Origin: Hydractinia symbiolongicarpus
Lineage: Eukaryota; Cnidaria; Hydrozoa; Anthoathecata; Hydractiniidae
Direction of reading: 5' to 3'
Length of the DNA stretch: 64,000 nt
Assembly (NCBI RefSeq): GCF_029227915.1
Contig: NC_079877.1
Location: 21,849,851-21,913,850, forward strand
Of the stretch, positions 43,375 through 54,270 are shown in pieces (position 1 is the stretch's first letter; every line of letters starts with the position of its first letter). Under the pieces are notes generated by a model. That model saw only the letters and a list, made by a program, of their open reading frames with translations, was not told where the DNA came from and ran no database searches. A program made the translations under genes and the position numbers.

Positions 43375-43690
43375 AAATTATTTCAAGGGCTGCCATCGCA
43401 CGCTACAAAATGGATTTTATGGGTTGATTTTAAAAACTCTAATTTTCAGGCATGCGATTAAGGAGTGTGCCAAGGCGTGCACGTGCGATCGCACGCCTCT
43501 CCTGAAAAAGACTGATATTTAAAGGGTAAGTAAGACTAACAAAGCTTCAAAAAATAATATTTTCAAAATTGCCGAAGCTTCACTTTCTTGCGTCGGCAAA
43601 TTATTGCCATGGAATAGCTGCTGCAAACGACTATGTCGTCAGCAATTTATTACCCACGGGTTTTTGGGCTAATTTCAAGGGCTGCAATCC
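43375..43690. repeat. hAT-like terminal sequences (right)
   Basis: Two 'TTTCAAGGGCTG' ends at 43,381 and 43,673. The second, GGGCTAATTTCAAGGGCTG followed by CAATCC, is the inverse of 25,591. Between them is a palindromic 'gtgcacgtgcgatcgcac' stretch near 43,478. Confidence 0.35.
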
Positions 43691-44026
43691 TTAAATGATA
43701 ATCACAATGCTATCATGAAATTCTTCTTATCAGGAAGGTCACAACAGCACTCTCGATATTAGGTGTCCCTGATTCCAGTGCATTTTAATGAAAATATATG
43801 TATTTATATGCAAAGGATTATGTTGGTGTAATTTAAATTTATCTTAACAATTAAATCAGGTGGTTCCAAAAAAGTCTCGGAAGCTTTCACATGGTGTCAG
43901 ATAATTTATCATATTCTTAAGTATGAAACACTACATAGTTTGTTCACTTTGCTAACATTTTACAGATCCATATAACAGCATAAGAAATCAAACAAAGTTG
44001 GTAAAATTTTAAAAAGTACTCATTAC

Positions 44027-44234
44027 CTACTGGCAGCAGTGAATGTACTACAACTGTTACCCAAGTTCTCCTAATATGATAGCCAATAAAATCAACATCC
44101 TCGCTGCCAAGGTAAGATGAGAACAAGTTCTGAATTGTCAACCCAGCTGCTGCAAATTCCTTTGGTGGTAGGATAAAGCATAGAACAACGACCAAATAAA
44201 TAAAGGAGAAAAATATATCAGCCTCAACATTCAT
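44027..44234 (-). CDS. TMEM129: TMEM129 exon 1 (start and first membrane segment)
   Basis: ATG at 44,232-44,234, followed by a hydrophobic segment (FFSFIYLVVVLCFILPP) and the family block FAAAGLTIQNLFSSYLGSED, then YHIRRTWVTVVVHSLLPV, ending at the donor CCAGTAG|GTAATG. Those residues are diagnostic of TMEM129. The next exon lies 22.4 kb away at 21,670, unusually far for an otherwise compact gene, because the intron is filled by nested transposons. A tiny upstream reading frame (ATGTGCATGTAG) precedes the start. Total coding length from the three exons is 1,086 bp with stop, 361 residues, close to the vertebrate size. Confidence 0.92.
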
Positions 44235-45340
44235 TTTTCTACATGCACATCTAAACTAAAGAACAAAATAAAAATACATATAATATACATATAAATAGGA
44301 TAGGATAGGATGAGGATGACCACTTCGTTATTTATGTTCAATAATGTAAAAACAAATCTATCATTTTAAGGTTTACCACAATGTGTAGCTAGGTCAAGGC
44401 GCAATAGCGAATGCCTTCAGGAACAAATTTAAACCACAACATATATTTTCTAGAACATGAAAATCAATTTTTTCCTCTATAGCTTTTTTACTTTTGAAAA
44501 TGGTTTAATATAATTTTGCAATAATTTAGCTACAGGAAGGATATTTAGTACCCACAAATATAAATGCAAACAAAACTAGTTGTTACAAGTTGTTACTGAC
44601 TCTGTTGTATTTATTCAAATGCAAAAATTTATTGGGAGTCTCAGCAAATATAATGCAACATTGCCTAATGTGTTATTTTAGTCTTCATTTTCATATGGCT
44701 AGAGCTTTTCTCGCATTTTGATTGGCATCTTCACAAAATATATGAAATATTAGTATTTTCTACCAGATGTATATGTGAGTCTTTTCTTGAAAAGCGTAAT
44801 AGCAACAACGTTTCAGTCTTTTTCGGCGGCCGTAACAATGTCCAAAAATGTCAACAAATATGGCGGAGTGAGTTGCGCACGGAAGATGTTTATAAGGGCG
44901 AATCTCCACGGGACGATCTTTACGAAGATCGTCATAAATGCTGGAATTTAATTGGTCGCGATTTTAGTCATGACAATCAATATATAAGGGGTTACGGAGC
45001 GGGAAGAGGTCCCCTATGTTCGCAAGCAAAAATTTTTATAGAAATTTACAAATCCCCAGGCGACCTCGCTCTTTTTCATTTTTGGTAATCGTTGTTCTGC
45101 ATGCAGGGTTTCTTTTCCCAATGAGAGTAGAGGTGCAGAGCACTTACGTTCCGTACAAGTTATTAAAAATCGTAAAGCTATTATAATAAGAGCATTAGTT
45201 TTTTAGCAAGTTTCCTTATCCAAGTCTGAGATATAGGAAGCCATTTATTTACTAGTATATAGTTGCAACTACTTGCCGCCCTTGTTTACCATGATACGAC
45301 AGTTGTTCTTTCAAAGCTGATACATATGCACCCCTTATTT
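44235..45340. other. TMEM129 upstream region
   Basis: Should contain the TMEM129 promoter. No clear TATA box is evident. A GC-richer patch at 44,825-44,960 (tttttcggcggccgtaac...) may be a promoter or first-exon remnant of something on the plus strand, but I cannot assign a gene. Confidence 0.35.
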
Positions 45341-45344
45341 TATG

Positions 45345-45375
45345 TCCCAATCTTCTGCGCAAGCAGAGTATGAGA
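45345..45375. repeat. DIRS left inverted terminal repeat
   Basis: TCCCAATCTTCTGCGCAAGC...GAGA matches in reverse orientation 54,235-54,266. Inverted rather than direct termini are a DIRS hallmark. Confidence 0.7.
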
Positions 45376-45419
45376 GCGAAGGTCGATAACCCAAAATCCT
45401 GAGCAGTTCATTTCCCAAC

Positions 45420-46190
45420 TCTTACTGAAGTAGCTCCACCTTTAGCATCTATGGCTAAACTCATGTGGTCAAAGAAACTTACCAATGAAAAATTGAAAGG
45501 CAGACTAGAAAACGTCCAAATTCCCACGAATTGCCGTTTTTTGTCTGTAAAGAGCTGCAATAAACCTATATGGGCCAAGGCAGACAGCAAAAGATCAAAT
45601 GATATGGTGTTGCAGAAACTGCAAATCACTGTTTCGAAAAGCTAAGTGCATATCTTACAATTGGCAGACCAAATTATTAAGGCACCCAAACAAGGAAACC
45701 TTATTGTAATCGAACCATCCATTTTATTAAATTTGGCTAAAGATGCCCTTTGTCTAATCGGTAACGCAAACCAGCAGCTAAATCAGTATCGAAGAGTAGG
45801 ATTAATCGGTACAATGCCTCACCAAAAAAGGGTTGGCAAAGGATGTGTCTGAAGAAGACTTGATGCTGTTTGGAGATGATTTGGACAAAAGAATCCAATC
45901 ATTGCAAGATGAGAAGAAAACTAGTAAAGTGCTCTCATGACCATCTACACCATATTCAAAAAATAATTTGAAAAAGTACAAACAGCCATCCTCCAGTTAT
46001 TCCTCCTCTGCAAAGTATAACCAGTCAAAAAACGAGAAGACCTTCTCAAAAGATCGAAACCACTCCCTGAGAAGGTACACTCAAACCCTGAAGTACAAAG
46101 GGAGAAAACAAAAAAGACCTTGTTGTTGCTGACCTTGAGTTAGCAGTTAGGCGTTATCAAGCTTGTAATACTCACAAATTTTTGGAAGTT
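45420..46190 (+). pseudogene. DIRS gag-like protein, broken
   Basis: Reads LMWSKKLTNEKLKGRLENVQ, CRFLSVKSCNKPIWAKADSK, then ILQLADQIIKAP, LVIEPSILLNLAKDALCLIGNANQQLNQYRR. This resembles the gag of DIRS elements. Multiple stops and frameshifts beyond 45,850. Confidence 0.65.
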
Positions 46191-47229
46191 TGGAGGACTA
46201 TCACTTCAACCAGTATATCCTAGACATAATTAAGCATGGGGTTAAAATTGAATTTATTAGTGTCCCAGTGTCATCTTACCACCCAGTGAAGTTTTCACAA
46301 AAAGATTGTATAACTATAAGTAAGGAAATTCTACAACTTTTACAAAAGAAGGCAATTCAGCAGATACAAGCAACAAATAACTGTTTTCTTTCAGGTATAT
46401 TTATTGTCCCTAAAAAAGATGGTAGCTCAAGAATGATTATCAACCTTAAACAGTTAAATAGATCTGTCAGATATCGCCATTTTAAAATGGAAACACTGCA
46501 AGATGTTTTATGTCTTATCAAACCAGGTGTTTGGATGGGAAGTATTGATTTAAAGGACGCATACCACAGCATCCCTTTTCATATTGACTTCCAAAAGTTC
46601 TTAGCTTTTTCTTGGGATGGACAGTTTTAACAATTTCTAGTTTTACCCTTTGGGTTTGGTCCAGCTGTTAGGATCTTCACCAAAGTTCTTAAAGCGCCCT
46701 TTAAAGTACTAAGAGGGGCGGGTCATGTATCTGTTGTATACATAGACGATTCTTATTTGCAGGGTGATACTTATGAATCATGCCAAAGAAACATTACGGC
46801 AACTGTCTCACCTTTGAGCAGCTTAGGATTTACTGTACATCCAAACAAGTCAATTCTTGTGCCTACCCAATGTATGGTGTTTTTAGGGTTTGTGTTAAAC
46901 TCTGCTCAGATAACAATAGCCTTAAGCGAGGAAAAGGTCATCAAATTAAAGTGTCTATGTAAGGACTTGCTGTACATGCCTCACCCCACAGTTAGGTTTG
47001 TTTCCAGGGTTATTGGAACATTAGTTTCTGCCTTTGATGCCGTGAAGTATGGCAAGTTACATTACAGGTCCTTGAAGACAGATAAGAATCTAGGACTCAA
47101 ACTAGGCCATGGAAATTTTGATTCAAAGGTTTTTATTTCAGAGTTTTCTATTAAGAATTTACAGTGGTGGCTCACAATGGCTCAGTTTACCAGACCTATA
47201 CAATTGCCTAAAATTGATCTAATTTTATC
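46190..47229 (+). pseudogene. DIRS reverse transcriptase
   Basis: Motifs in order: FIVPKKDGSSRMIINLKQLN (fingers), MGSIDLKDAYHSIPFH (motif A), LPFGFGPAVRIFTKVLK (motif B area), VVYIDDSYLQG (motif C, IDD), then LGFTVHPNKSILVPTQCMVFLGF. One stop at 46,628-46,630. The following RNase H part is cut at 47,229 by the Penelope insertion and resumes at 52,328. Confidence 0.85.
47219..47229 (+). repeat. Target-site duplication of the Penelope insertion, left
   Basis: CTAATTTTATC, repeated at 52,317-52,327. Fusing the two restores the DIRS frame (PKIDLILSSDASLQGWGG). Confidence 0.85.
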
Positions 47230-47461
47230 AATGAATTCTTTATAGGTTTGCCTTTTCATAGTTAATTAGCAAATATTTCTTGGGTTTAAGGCAATAAATA
47301 ACAAATTAAATTTTGATAAATTTTCTCCCTGATCTTTGTCAGAGCATCTTCAGATCCCAAGTAAAAACGTCTTTCAACATGCATGTACAAAATGTTAAAA
47401 ATTCTCTTGATAAAAATAAAATGTATAAAAATCGTTTATTAACAATAAAAGTCGTTAAAAA

Positions 47462-49907
47462 TTATAGTATGTTTTCCCAAATTTCAGATAATCGTCTTAT
47501 TTCATCTTTTTTGTTCAATAAATTCGATTTATGTTGTTTAATCGCTAATGCCTCTTTAAATTTTCTTTTAATAAAATTGTTTTCCCTATAGAGAATTTCT
47601 ATTTTCTCAAAGTTCATTTCGTGTTTTGTTTCTTTAATGTGTTTGGACATTCCAGAGACGTTTTCTTTATCGTTTTTTGCGCCATTTTTGTGTTCTTTTA
47701 TTCGTGTTGTCAACTTCCTTCCTGTTTCTCCTATGTAATATTTTCCACAATCTCCACACGTTACTTTATATACAACACCTGATTCATTGTCCTGGTTTCC
47801 GTTTTTCAATATTTTGTTGCCTTTTACAACATTTTTTAGCGCTTTGTTTTTCGTATGTGTTAATTTTACATTAAATTTCTTGCATACTCTGGCGATTTGT
47901 TCTGAGATGCCTTTTTCATAGGGTAAAAACAATCGAATTGAATTCGTGTCGTCATCTGTCTGGTTTCTTCCATTACATTCTTTGTTTAATGTTTCTTTTA
48001 TCGTTTTTGTTACGATGTTCTTGGGAAACTCATTTAATTGCATAGTTTTTTGTATATAATTCAATTCTTCTTTGAGGTCTGCTTCTTCTGTGCAAATGGT
48101 TTTTGCTCTTCTCGTTAAAGTTTTAATTGTCGATAGTTTTACGTGTAAAGGTTGGTTTGACGTATAATTAGTGTATTGTCCCGTATGCGTAGGTTTTTTA
48201 TACACTTTTGTTTTCACTGTATTATCATCTTTTCTCATTATTAAACAATCCAAAAATGGGATCTGGTCATCCTTTTCTTCCTCCGCTGTGAATTTTACCT
48301 TTGAATGAATGTTATTCAGCTCATTTAAGGTGTCCTCCGTTTTATGTTTTGTAACAGTGAACGTATCGTCTACTTTTCTTAGCCAAATTCTTGGTGCGTG
48401 TAACATTGAGTAGATACTATTTTCTTCTATTCTTTGAATGTAGATTTCGGCAAAACATGGCGACGCAGGTGATCCGATGAAGAGACCATCCGCCTGGTTG
48501 TAGAATTTGTTTCCTATTTTGAAGGTCATAAATTCAACTGAGATTTTCACGAGACGTACTAAGGCTTCTTTATTAACATTTGTTTTAAAAGTGTCTTCTC
48601 TGATTCTCCTTTCTACTTCATGTATGACTTAAGATTTTGGTAGGGAAGGGTACATATCTGCAATATCAAAACTCACCAACTTCTCATTCTCGTCCAAATT
48701 AATTTCTTTTACTTTGTTAACAAATTGCTCCGTGTCTTTTATGTATGATTTTGCTGATGTTGTTAGATATTTAAGTTCTTTACTAACAAATTTAGCAATT
48801 TTGTAGAATACAGATCCTTGAGTGTTTATTATAAGTCTGACCTTTAGTGGGTTTTTATGAGTTTTTAATGATGGTCTTGCCATAGGTGTTGACGGCGTAA
48901 TTTGTTTTAATTGTTTCATTTGTTCTATCGATAACATGTTTTCTTTTCGGAGATTTGCGATTTCCTTGTTAATAGCCGTTTTTTGCTTTCTCAATATTAT
49001 CACTTTTCAGTTCTACATATCTCTCTTTGTTGGATAATTCTTGATTAATTAATTCGTCTACTTTTTGTTGCGAAATTATGCATGTTGCTCTGCCTTTGTC
49101 GTTTTCGATCAAAATAAGTCTATTTTGTTTCAACCATTCATTTAACCCATTACACAGCTCATTTGTAATATTTGTTAATTTTGTGTTTTTTCCTTTTTCC
49201 ATAATTCTTTTGCATTCAAATCGAAATCCATTTGCCATTGAAGGTGAAGAAAACGATTTTGCTGCTTCTTCGATTCCACAAATCATGTCAATTATAGGTA
49301 ATTTCTTCGTTGAAATTTTGAATTCGAGACCCTTTGACAATAACGGAATAAATTCATCAGGAATTTCAATACCAGAAAAGTTTAATAGCGTTTTTGTTTG
49401 GTGTTTTTTCTTCTCTTCTGGTGTTATCTCATTATTTTGTTTGAACTTTTTCTTTAGTAATATTTCGAATTTTCTTGACAGATGCATGTTTTTGTGTTGA
49501 ATTTTCTTTGAATGTCTTTTCTTTGTGAGTTTTAGAAGGTTTGCATAATCAGTAAGAGATAATGTATCTTCTATCAGATTTTCGTTTTTTTGTTTCATCT
49601 GTTGTTGTTTCCAGCGTTTAGAGTAATTTTTTACGATCGAACGATTCAATAATTTCTTTTCAGTATCTTTTATGAACTTTTTCGTTACCGGTGAAGCCGA
49701 TCTCCTTCCTCCAATTCTACAGTGTATTGGTGTAATACCCGATCTCTTGCATTTTGACAAAAATTCAATATCTTGATTGAGAATTTTCACCATTTTGTCA
49801 GCATCTTGAAATTCATTTATACATTTAACAATATTCTCGGGTATTACACCAATACACTGTAGAATTGGAGGAAGGAGATCGGCTTCACCGGTAACGAAAA
49901 AGTTCAT
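47462..49907 (-). pseudogene. Penelope-like RT with GIY-YIG endonuclease, minus copy
   Basis: Same protein as the plus copy plus about 30 extra N-terminal residues from the spacer (CINEFQDADKMVKILNQDIE). Two defects: an extra T in a T-run near 48,980 shifts the frame, and a GAA to TAA change near 48,630 stops it. The first residues (from 49,907 to about 49,837) are read out of the opposite arm and are chimeric. Confidence 0.85.
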
Positions 49908-49929
49908 AAAAGATACTGAAAAGAAATTA

Positions 49930-52116
49930 TTGAATCGTTCGATCGTAAAAAATTACTCTAAACGCTGGATACAACAACAGATGAAACAAAAAAACGAAAA
50001 TCTGATAGAAGATACATTATCTCTTACTGATTATGCAAACCTTCTAAAACTCACAAAGAAAAGACATTCAAAGAAAATTCAACACAAAAACATGCATCTG
50101 TCAAGAAAATTCGAAATATTACTAAAGAAAAAGTTCAAACAAAATAATGAGATAACACCAGAAGAGAAGAAAAAACACCAAACAAAAACGCTATTAAACT
50201 TTTCTGGTATTGAAATTCCTGATGAATTTATTCCGTTATTGTCAAAGGGTCTCGAATTCAAAATTTCAACGAAGAAATTACCTATAATTGACATGATTTG
50301 TGGAATCGAAGAAGCAGCAAAATCGTTTTCTTCACCTTCAATGGCAAATGGATTTCGATTTGAATGCAAAAGAATTATGGAAAAAGGAAAAAACACAAAA
50401 TTAACAAATATTACAAATGAGCTGTGTAATGGGTTAAATGAATGGTTGAAACAAAATAGACTTATTTTGATCGAAAACGACAAAGGCAGAGCAACATGCA
50501 TAATTTCGCAACAAAAAGTAGACGAATTAATTAATCAAGAATTATCCAACAAAAAGAGATATGTAGAACTGAAAAGTGATAATATTGAGAAAGCAAAAAC
50601 GGCTATTAACAAGGAAATCGCAAATCTCCGAAAAGAAAACATGTTATCGATAGAACAAATGAAACAATTAAAACAAATTACGCCGTCAACACCTATGGCA
50701 AGACCATCATTAAAAACTCATAAAAACCCACTAAAGGTCAGACTTATAATAAACACTCAAGGATCTGTATTCTACAAAATTGCTAAATTTGTTAGTAAAG
50801 AACTTAAATATCTAACAACATCAGCAAAATCATACATAAAAGACACGGAGCAATTTGTTAACAAAGTAAAAGAAATTAATTTGGACGAGAATGAGAAGTT
50901 GGTGAGTTTTGATATTGCAGATATGTACCCTTCCCTACCAAAATCTGAAGTCATACATGAAGTAGAAAGGAGAATCAGAGAAGACACTTTTAAAACAAAT
51001 GTTAATAAAGAAGCCTTAGTACGTCTCGTGAAAATCTCAGTTGAATTTATGACCTTCAAAATAGGAAACAAATTCTACAACCAGGCGGATGGTCTCTTCA
51101 TCGGATCACCTGCGTCGCCATGTTTTGCCGAAATCTACATTCAAAGAATAGAAGAAAATAGTATCTACTCAATGTTACACGCACCAAGAATTTGGCTAAG
51201 AAAAGTAGACGATACGTTCACTGTTACAAAACATAAAACGGAGGACACCTTAAATGAGCTGAATAACATTCATTCAAAGGTAAAATTCACAGCGGAGGAA
51301 GAAAAGGATGACCAGATCCCATTTTTGGATTGTTTAATAATGAGAAAAGATGATAATACAGTGAAAACAAAAGTGTATAAAAAACCTACGCATACGGGAC
51401 AATACACTAATTATACGTCAAACCAACCTTTACACGTAAAACTATCGACAATTAAAACTTTAACGAGAAGAGCAAAAACCATTTGCACAGAAGAAGCAGA
51501 CCTCAAAGAAGAATTGAATTATATACAAAAAACTATGCAATTAAATGAGTTTCCCAAGAACATCGTAACAAAAACGATAAAAGAAACATTAAACAAAGAA
51601 TGTAATGGAAGAAACCAGACAGATGACGACACGAATTCAATTCGATTGTTTTTACCCTATGAAAAAGGCATCTCAGAACAAATCGCCAGAGTATGCAAGA
51701 AATTTAATGTAAAATTAACACATACGAAAAACAAAGCGCTAAAAAATGTTGTAAAAGGCAACAAAATATTGAAAAACGGAAACCAGGACAATGAATCAGG
51801 TGTTGTATATAAAGTAACGTGTGGAGATTGTGGAAAATATTACATAGGAGAAACAGGAAGGAAGTTGACAACACGAATAAAAGAACACAAAAATGGCGCA
51901 AAAAACGATAAAGAAAACGTCTCTGGAATGTCCAAACACATTAAAGAAACAAAACACGAAATGAACTTTGAGAAAATAGAAATTCTCTATAGGGAAAACA
52001 ATTTTATTAAAAGAAAATTTAAAGAGGCATTAGCGATTAAACAACATAAATCGAATTTATTGAACAAAAAAGATGAAATAAGACGATTATCTGAAATTTG
52101 GGAAAACATACTATAA
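49930..52116 (+). CDS. Penelope-like RT with GIY-YIG endonuclease, plus copy
   Basis: 728 codons open (no ATG at the start; the frame is open upstream to about 49,837, so the copy is 5'-truncated). RT region: RPSLKTHKNPLKVRLIINT (about residue 235), LVSFDIADMYPSLPKSE (motif A), QADGLFIGSPASPCFAEIYI (motif B), WLRKVDDTFTV (motif C as VDD), DDQIPFLDCLIMRK (motif D/E). C-terminal GIY-YIG nuclease: VVYKVTCGDCGKYYIGETGR, TTRIKEHK, with Glu-containing NNFIKRKFKEALAI. This RT-plus-GIY-YIG layout defines endonuclease-containing Penelope-like elements, which prime reverse transcription at nicked chromosomal DNA. Confidence 0.92.
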   Translation: MNRSIVKNYSKRWIQQQMKQKNENLIEDTLSLTDYANLLKLTKKRHSKKIQHKNMHLSRKFEILLKKKFKQNNEITPEEKKKHQTKTLLNFSGIEIPDEFIPLLSKGLEFKISTKKLPIIDMICGIEEAAKSFSSPSMANGFRFECKRIMEKGKNTKLTNITNELCNGLNEWLKQNRLILIENDKGRATCIISQQKVDELINQELSNKKRYVELKSDNIEKAKTAINKEIANLRKENMLSIEQMKQLKQITPSTPMARPSLKTHKNPLKVRLIINTQGSVFYKIAKFVSKELKYLTTSAKSYIKDTEQFVNKVKEINLDENEKLVSFDIADMYPSLPKSEVIHEVERRIREDTFKTNVNKEALVRLVKISVEFMTFKIGNKFYNQADGLFIGSPASPCFAEIYIQRIEENSIYSMLHAPRIWLRKVDDTFTVTKHKTEDTLNELNNIHSKVKFTAEEEKDDQIPFLDCLIMRKDDNTVKTKVYKKPTHTGQYTNYTSNQPLHVKLSTIKTLTRRAKTICTEEADLKEELNYIQKTMQLNEFPKNIVTKTIKETLNKECNGRNQTDDDTNSIRLFLPYEKGISEQIARVCKKFNVKLTHTKNKALKNVVKGNKILKNGNQDNESGVVYKVTCGDCGKYYIGETGRKLTTRIKEHKNGAKNDKENVSGMSKHIKETKHEMNFEKIEILYRENNFIKRKFKEALAIKQHKSNLLNKKDEIRRLSEIWENIL

Positions 52117-52327
52117 TTTTTAACGACTTTTATTGTTAATAAACGATTTTTATACATTTTATTTTTATCAAGAGAATTTTTAACATTTTGTACATGCATG
52201 TTGAAAGACGTTTTTACTTGGGATCTGAAGATGCTCTGACAAAGATCAGGGAGAAAATTTATCAAAATTTAATTTGTTATTTATTGCCTTGAACCCAAGA
52301 AATATTTGCTAATTAACTAATTTTATC

Positions 52328-52980
52328 CTCTGATGCTAGTCTTCAAGGCTGGGGTGGCACTGATGGAAACTCTCAAATAGGGGGGGCGTTGGTCTGAAGG
52401 AGAATTACCTGAGCATATCAATACTTTAGAATTGTTGGCTGCATTTTTTACACTCAAAGCCTTCTTGAAAATAAGACATTATAGACATGTTCAGTTAAGA
52501 TTGGATAACACCACAGCTGTGGCCTACATAACAAAGATGGGGGGCCTTCACTCCATTGCTTGTATTAAATTAGCTGTTGAAATATGGGAATTTGCTAAAA
52601 CATGTGATGTTTGGTTATCAGCTCGTCATATACCTGGTGTATTAAATACTATAGCTGATTATAAATCAAGACAATTTCAGAATAACATTGAATGTTCCTT
52701 GAATTAAAACAATTTAACATAATTTCCGACATTTTTTAGAAATTTGATATTGACCTTTTTGCATCCAGACTCAATGCAAAATGTGTGGATTATTTTTCTT
52801 TAAGACCTGATCCAGATGCTAACGCTGTAAATGTTTTCGCTCAAACCTGGTCGAATTTAAACTTTTATGCCTTCCCACCATTTATATTGATTGGAAAAGT
52901 TCTTGCAAAGATAAATATAGATCACGCCACAGGCATTCTTGTAGTACCTTTCTGGTCTTCGCAGCCTTGGTTTTCTTAAG
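52328..52980 (+). pseudogene. DIRS RNase H and adjacent domain
   Basis: SSDASLQGWGG, TLELLAAFFTLKAF, LRLDNTTAVAYITKMGG and ARHIPGVLNTIADYKSR are RNase H signatures. It continues, after a break near 52,735, with FDIDLFASRLNAKCVDYFSL, FYAFPPFILIGKVLAKI and ATGILVVPFWSSQPWF, the region DIRS elements have between RNase H and the recombinase. Confidence 0.82.
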
Positions 52981-53039
52981 CGATTAATATGTTATACAGG
53001 ACACCTGTGTTATTTCCTCCTTCATCTAGATTATTGTTT

Positions 53040-54103
53040 CTACCGGGAACAAAAAGACAAAATCCTCTACACTAAACCTTGTCGCTGCTCATGCTGCCTG
53101 TCTCCGGGAATCGTTACAAGGTAAAGAGCTTTCAGCAGACACTGTTGATATCATTGCAACATCATGGAGAGAAGGTACCCAGAAACAATACTCGGGTCCA
53201 ATCAGACGATGGATACAATATTGCACTGGGAGGTCGATTGATCCCTATCATCCAAATGTGAAAGATGTGTTAATACACCTTACTGAATTATTCAAAGGTG
53301 GGTCTGGATATAGTGTTTTATATACAACTAGAAGTGCTATTGCTTCAGTTGTTTCAATCAGTGGTTACAGTTCTCTTTCAGAGCATCCATTGATAAGCCG
53401 TTTTATAAAAGGAGTTTTTAATATAAGACCAAGTACTCCCAAGTACTCTTTAATATGGGATACAAATGTTCTTTTGACTTATTTAAAGTCTCTTAGTCCT
53501 AACAAAGATTTATCCTTTAAAGATATTAACATCAAACTGGTTTGTCTCCTTACTATTTTAGCAGGCCAAAGAGTTCACAGTGTCCATATTATATCTGTTC
53601 CGTATATAGATTTGACAGACGATGTGATGTTATGTCACTTACCTGGCTTGCTTAAAACAACACGGCCTAAAAAGACTGATAGGACCTTGATGTACAGGGC
53701 ATTCCCTTCTGACCCAGATTTATGCCCACTCCAATGTACCAAAGCCTACCTGTCAAAAAGAGACCAATTAATATCTAAGGAAATTGCTCCGCTTTTTGTA
53801 ACTAACCTCATCATGCTGCCCCTAAGGATACACTATCAAGATGGATAAAATCAGCTATGACCTCAGCCAGTATTGATGCCAGTGTTTTTTCCCCAGGCAG
53901 CTGTCGTTCAGCCTCTGGGAGTAAAGCAAAAATTACCGGGGTACCTCTAGATGTCATTTTAAAGTATGGCACTTGGAGTAGGGATTCTACCTTTTATCGT
54001 TATTATTGTAGAGATGTTATTGGTAGTGTGGACTTAGTTATGGAAGCGAAAGTCATGAATCTTAGTTTGCGGTTGTTGTTTTTTTTTTGTTTTTTTTTTT
54101 AAC
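53040..54103 (+). pseudogene. DIRS tyrosine recombinase
   Basis: N-terminal core-binding part (ATSWREGTQKQYSGPIRRWI) then the catalytic domain: first Arg in LTILAGQRVHSVH; the usual H-x-x-R block reads PGSCRSASGSKAKI, with Gly where His is expected; Tyr in DSTFYRYYCRDV. It integrates circular cDNA in intact elements. Frame breaks near 53,250 and 53,850. Ends in a T-rich tract at 54,075. Confidence 0.85.
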
Positions 54104-54234
54104 ATTTACATACTGATTGTAACATTATATTGTTAAAAAAGATTTGCTCAGTTATTCAAATTTTCTTTATCTTATCCTTCTCACCTTTTTGTTTTATTTT
54201 CACCACACTGGCTGGCCGCGTTTATGCTTTGAAG

Positions 54235-54266
54235 TCTCATACTCTGCTTGCGCAGAAGATTGGGAA
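54235..54266. repeat. DIRS right inverted terminal repeat
   Basis: TCTCATACTCTGCTTGCGCA...GATTGGGA, reverse complement of 45,345-45,375. Confidence 0.7.
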
Positions 54267-54270
54267 ATAA

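Larger units (their letters stand above)
47230..52316. mobile_element. Penelope-like element, head-to-head inverted pair
   Basis: Arms 47,260-49,742 and 49,837-52,318 are reverse complements with only about five differences over 2.48 kb, around a 94-bp spacer (49,743-49,836). Both copies have 3' ends outward. A 30-bp unmatched piece (aatgaattctttataggttt...) lies at the left edge. Flanked by an 11-bp target duplication. The spacer codes for N-terminal sequence continuous with the minus copy, so the minus copy is longer and the plus copy is 5'-truncated. Confidence 0.88.

Noticed and set aside
44873-45088. 71-codon plus-strand frame upstream of TMEM129
   Set aside because: Composition not clearly coding, no homology recognised; could be promoter-associated GC-rich sequence.
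49078-49500. 140-codon plus-strand frame and its mirror at 50,079-50,501
   Set aside because: Antisense of the Penelope protein, present in both arms only because the arms are inverted copies.
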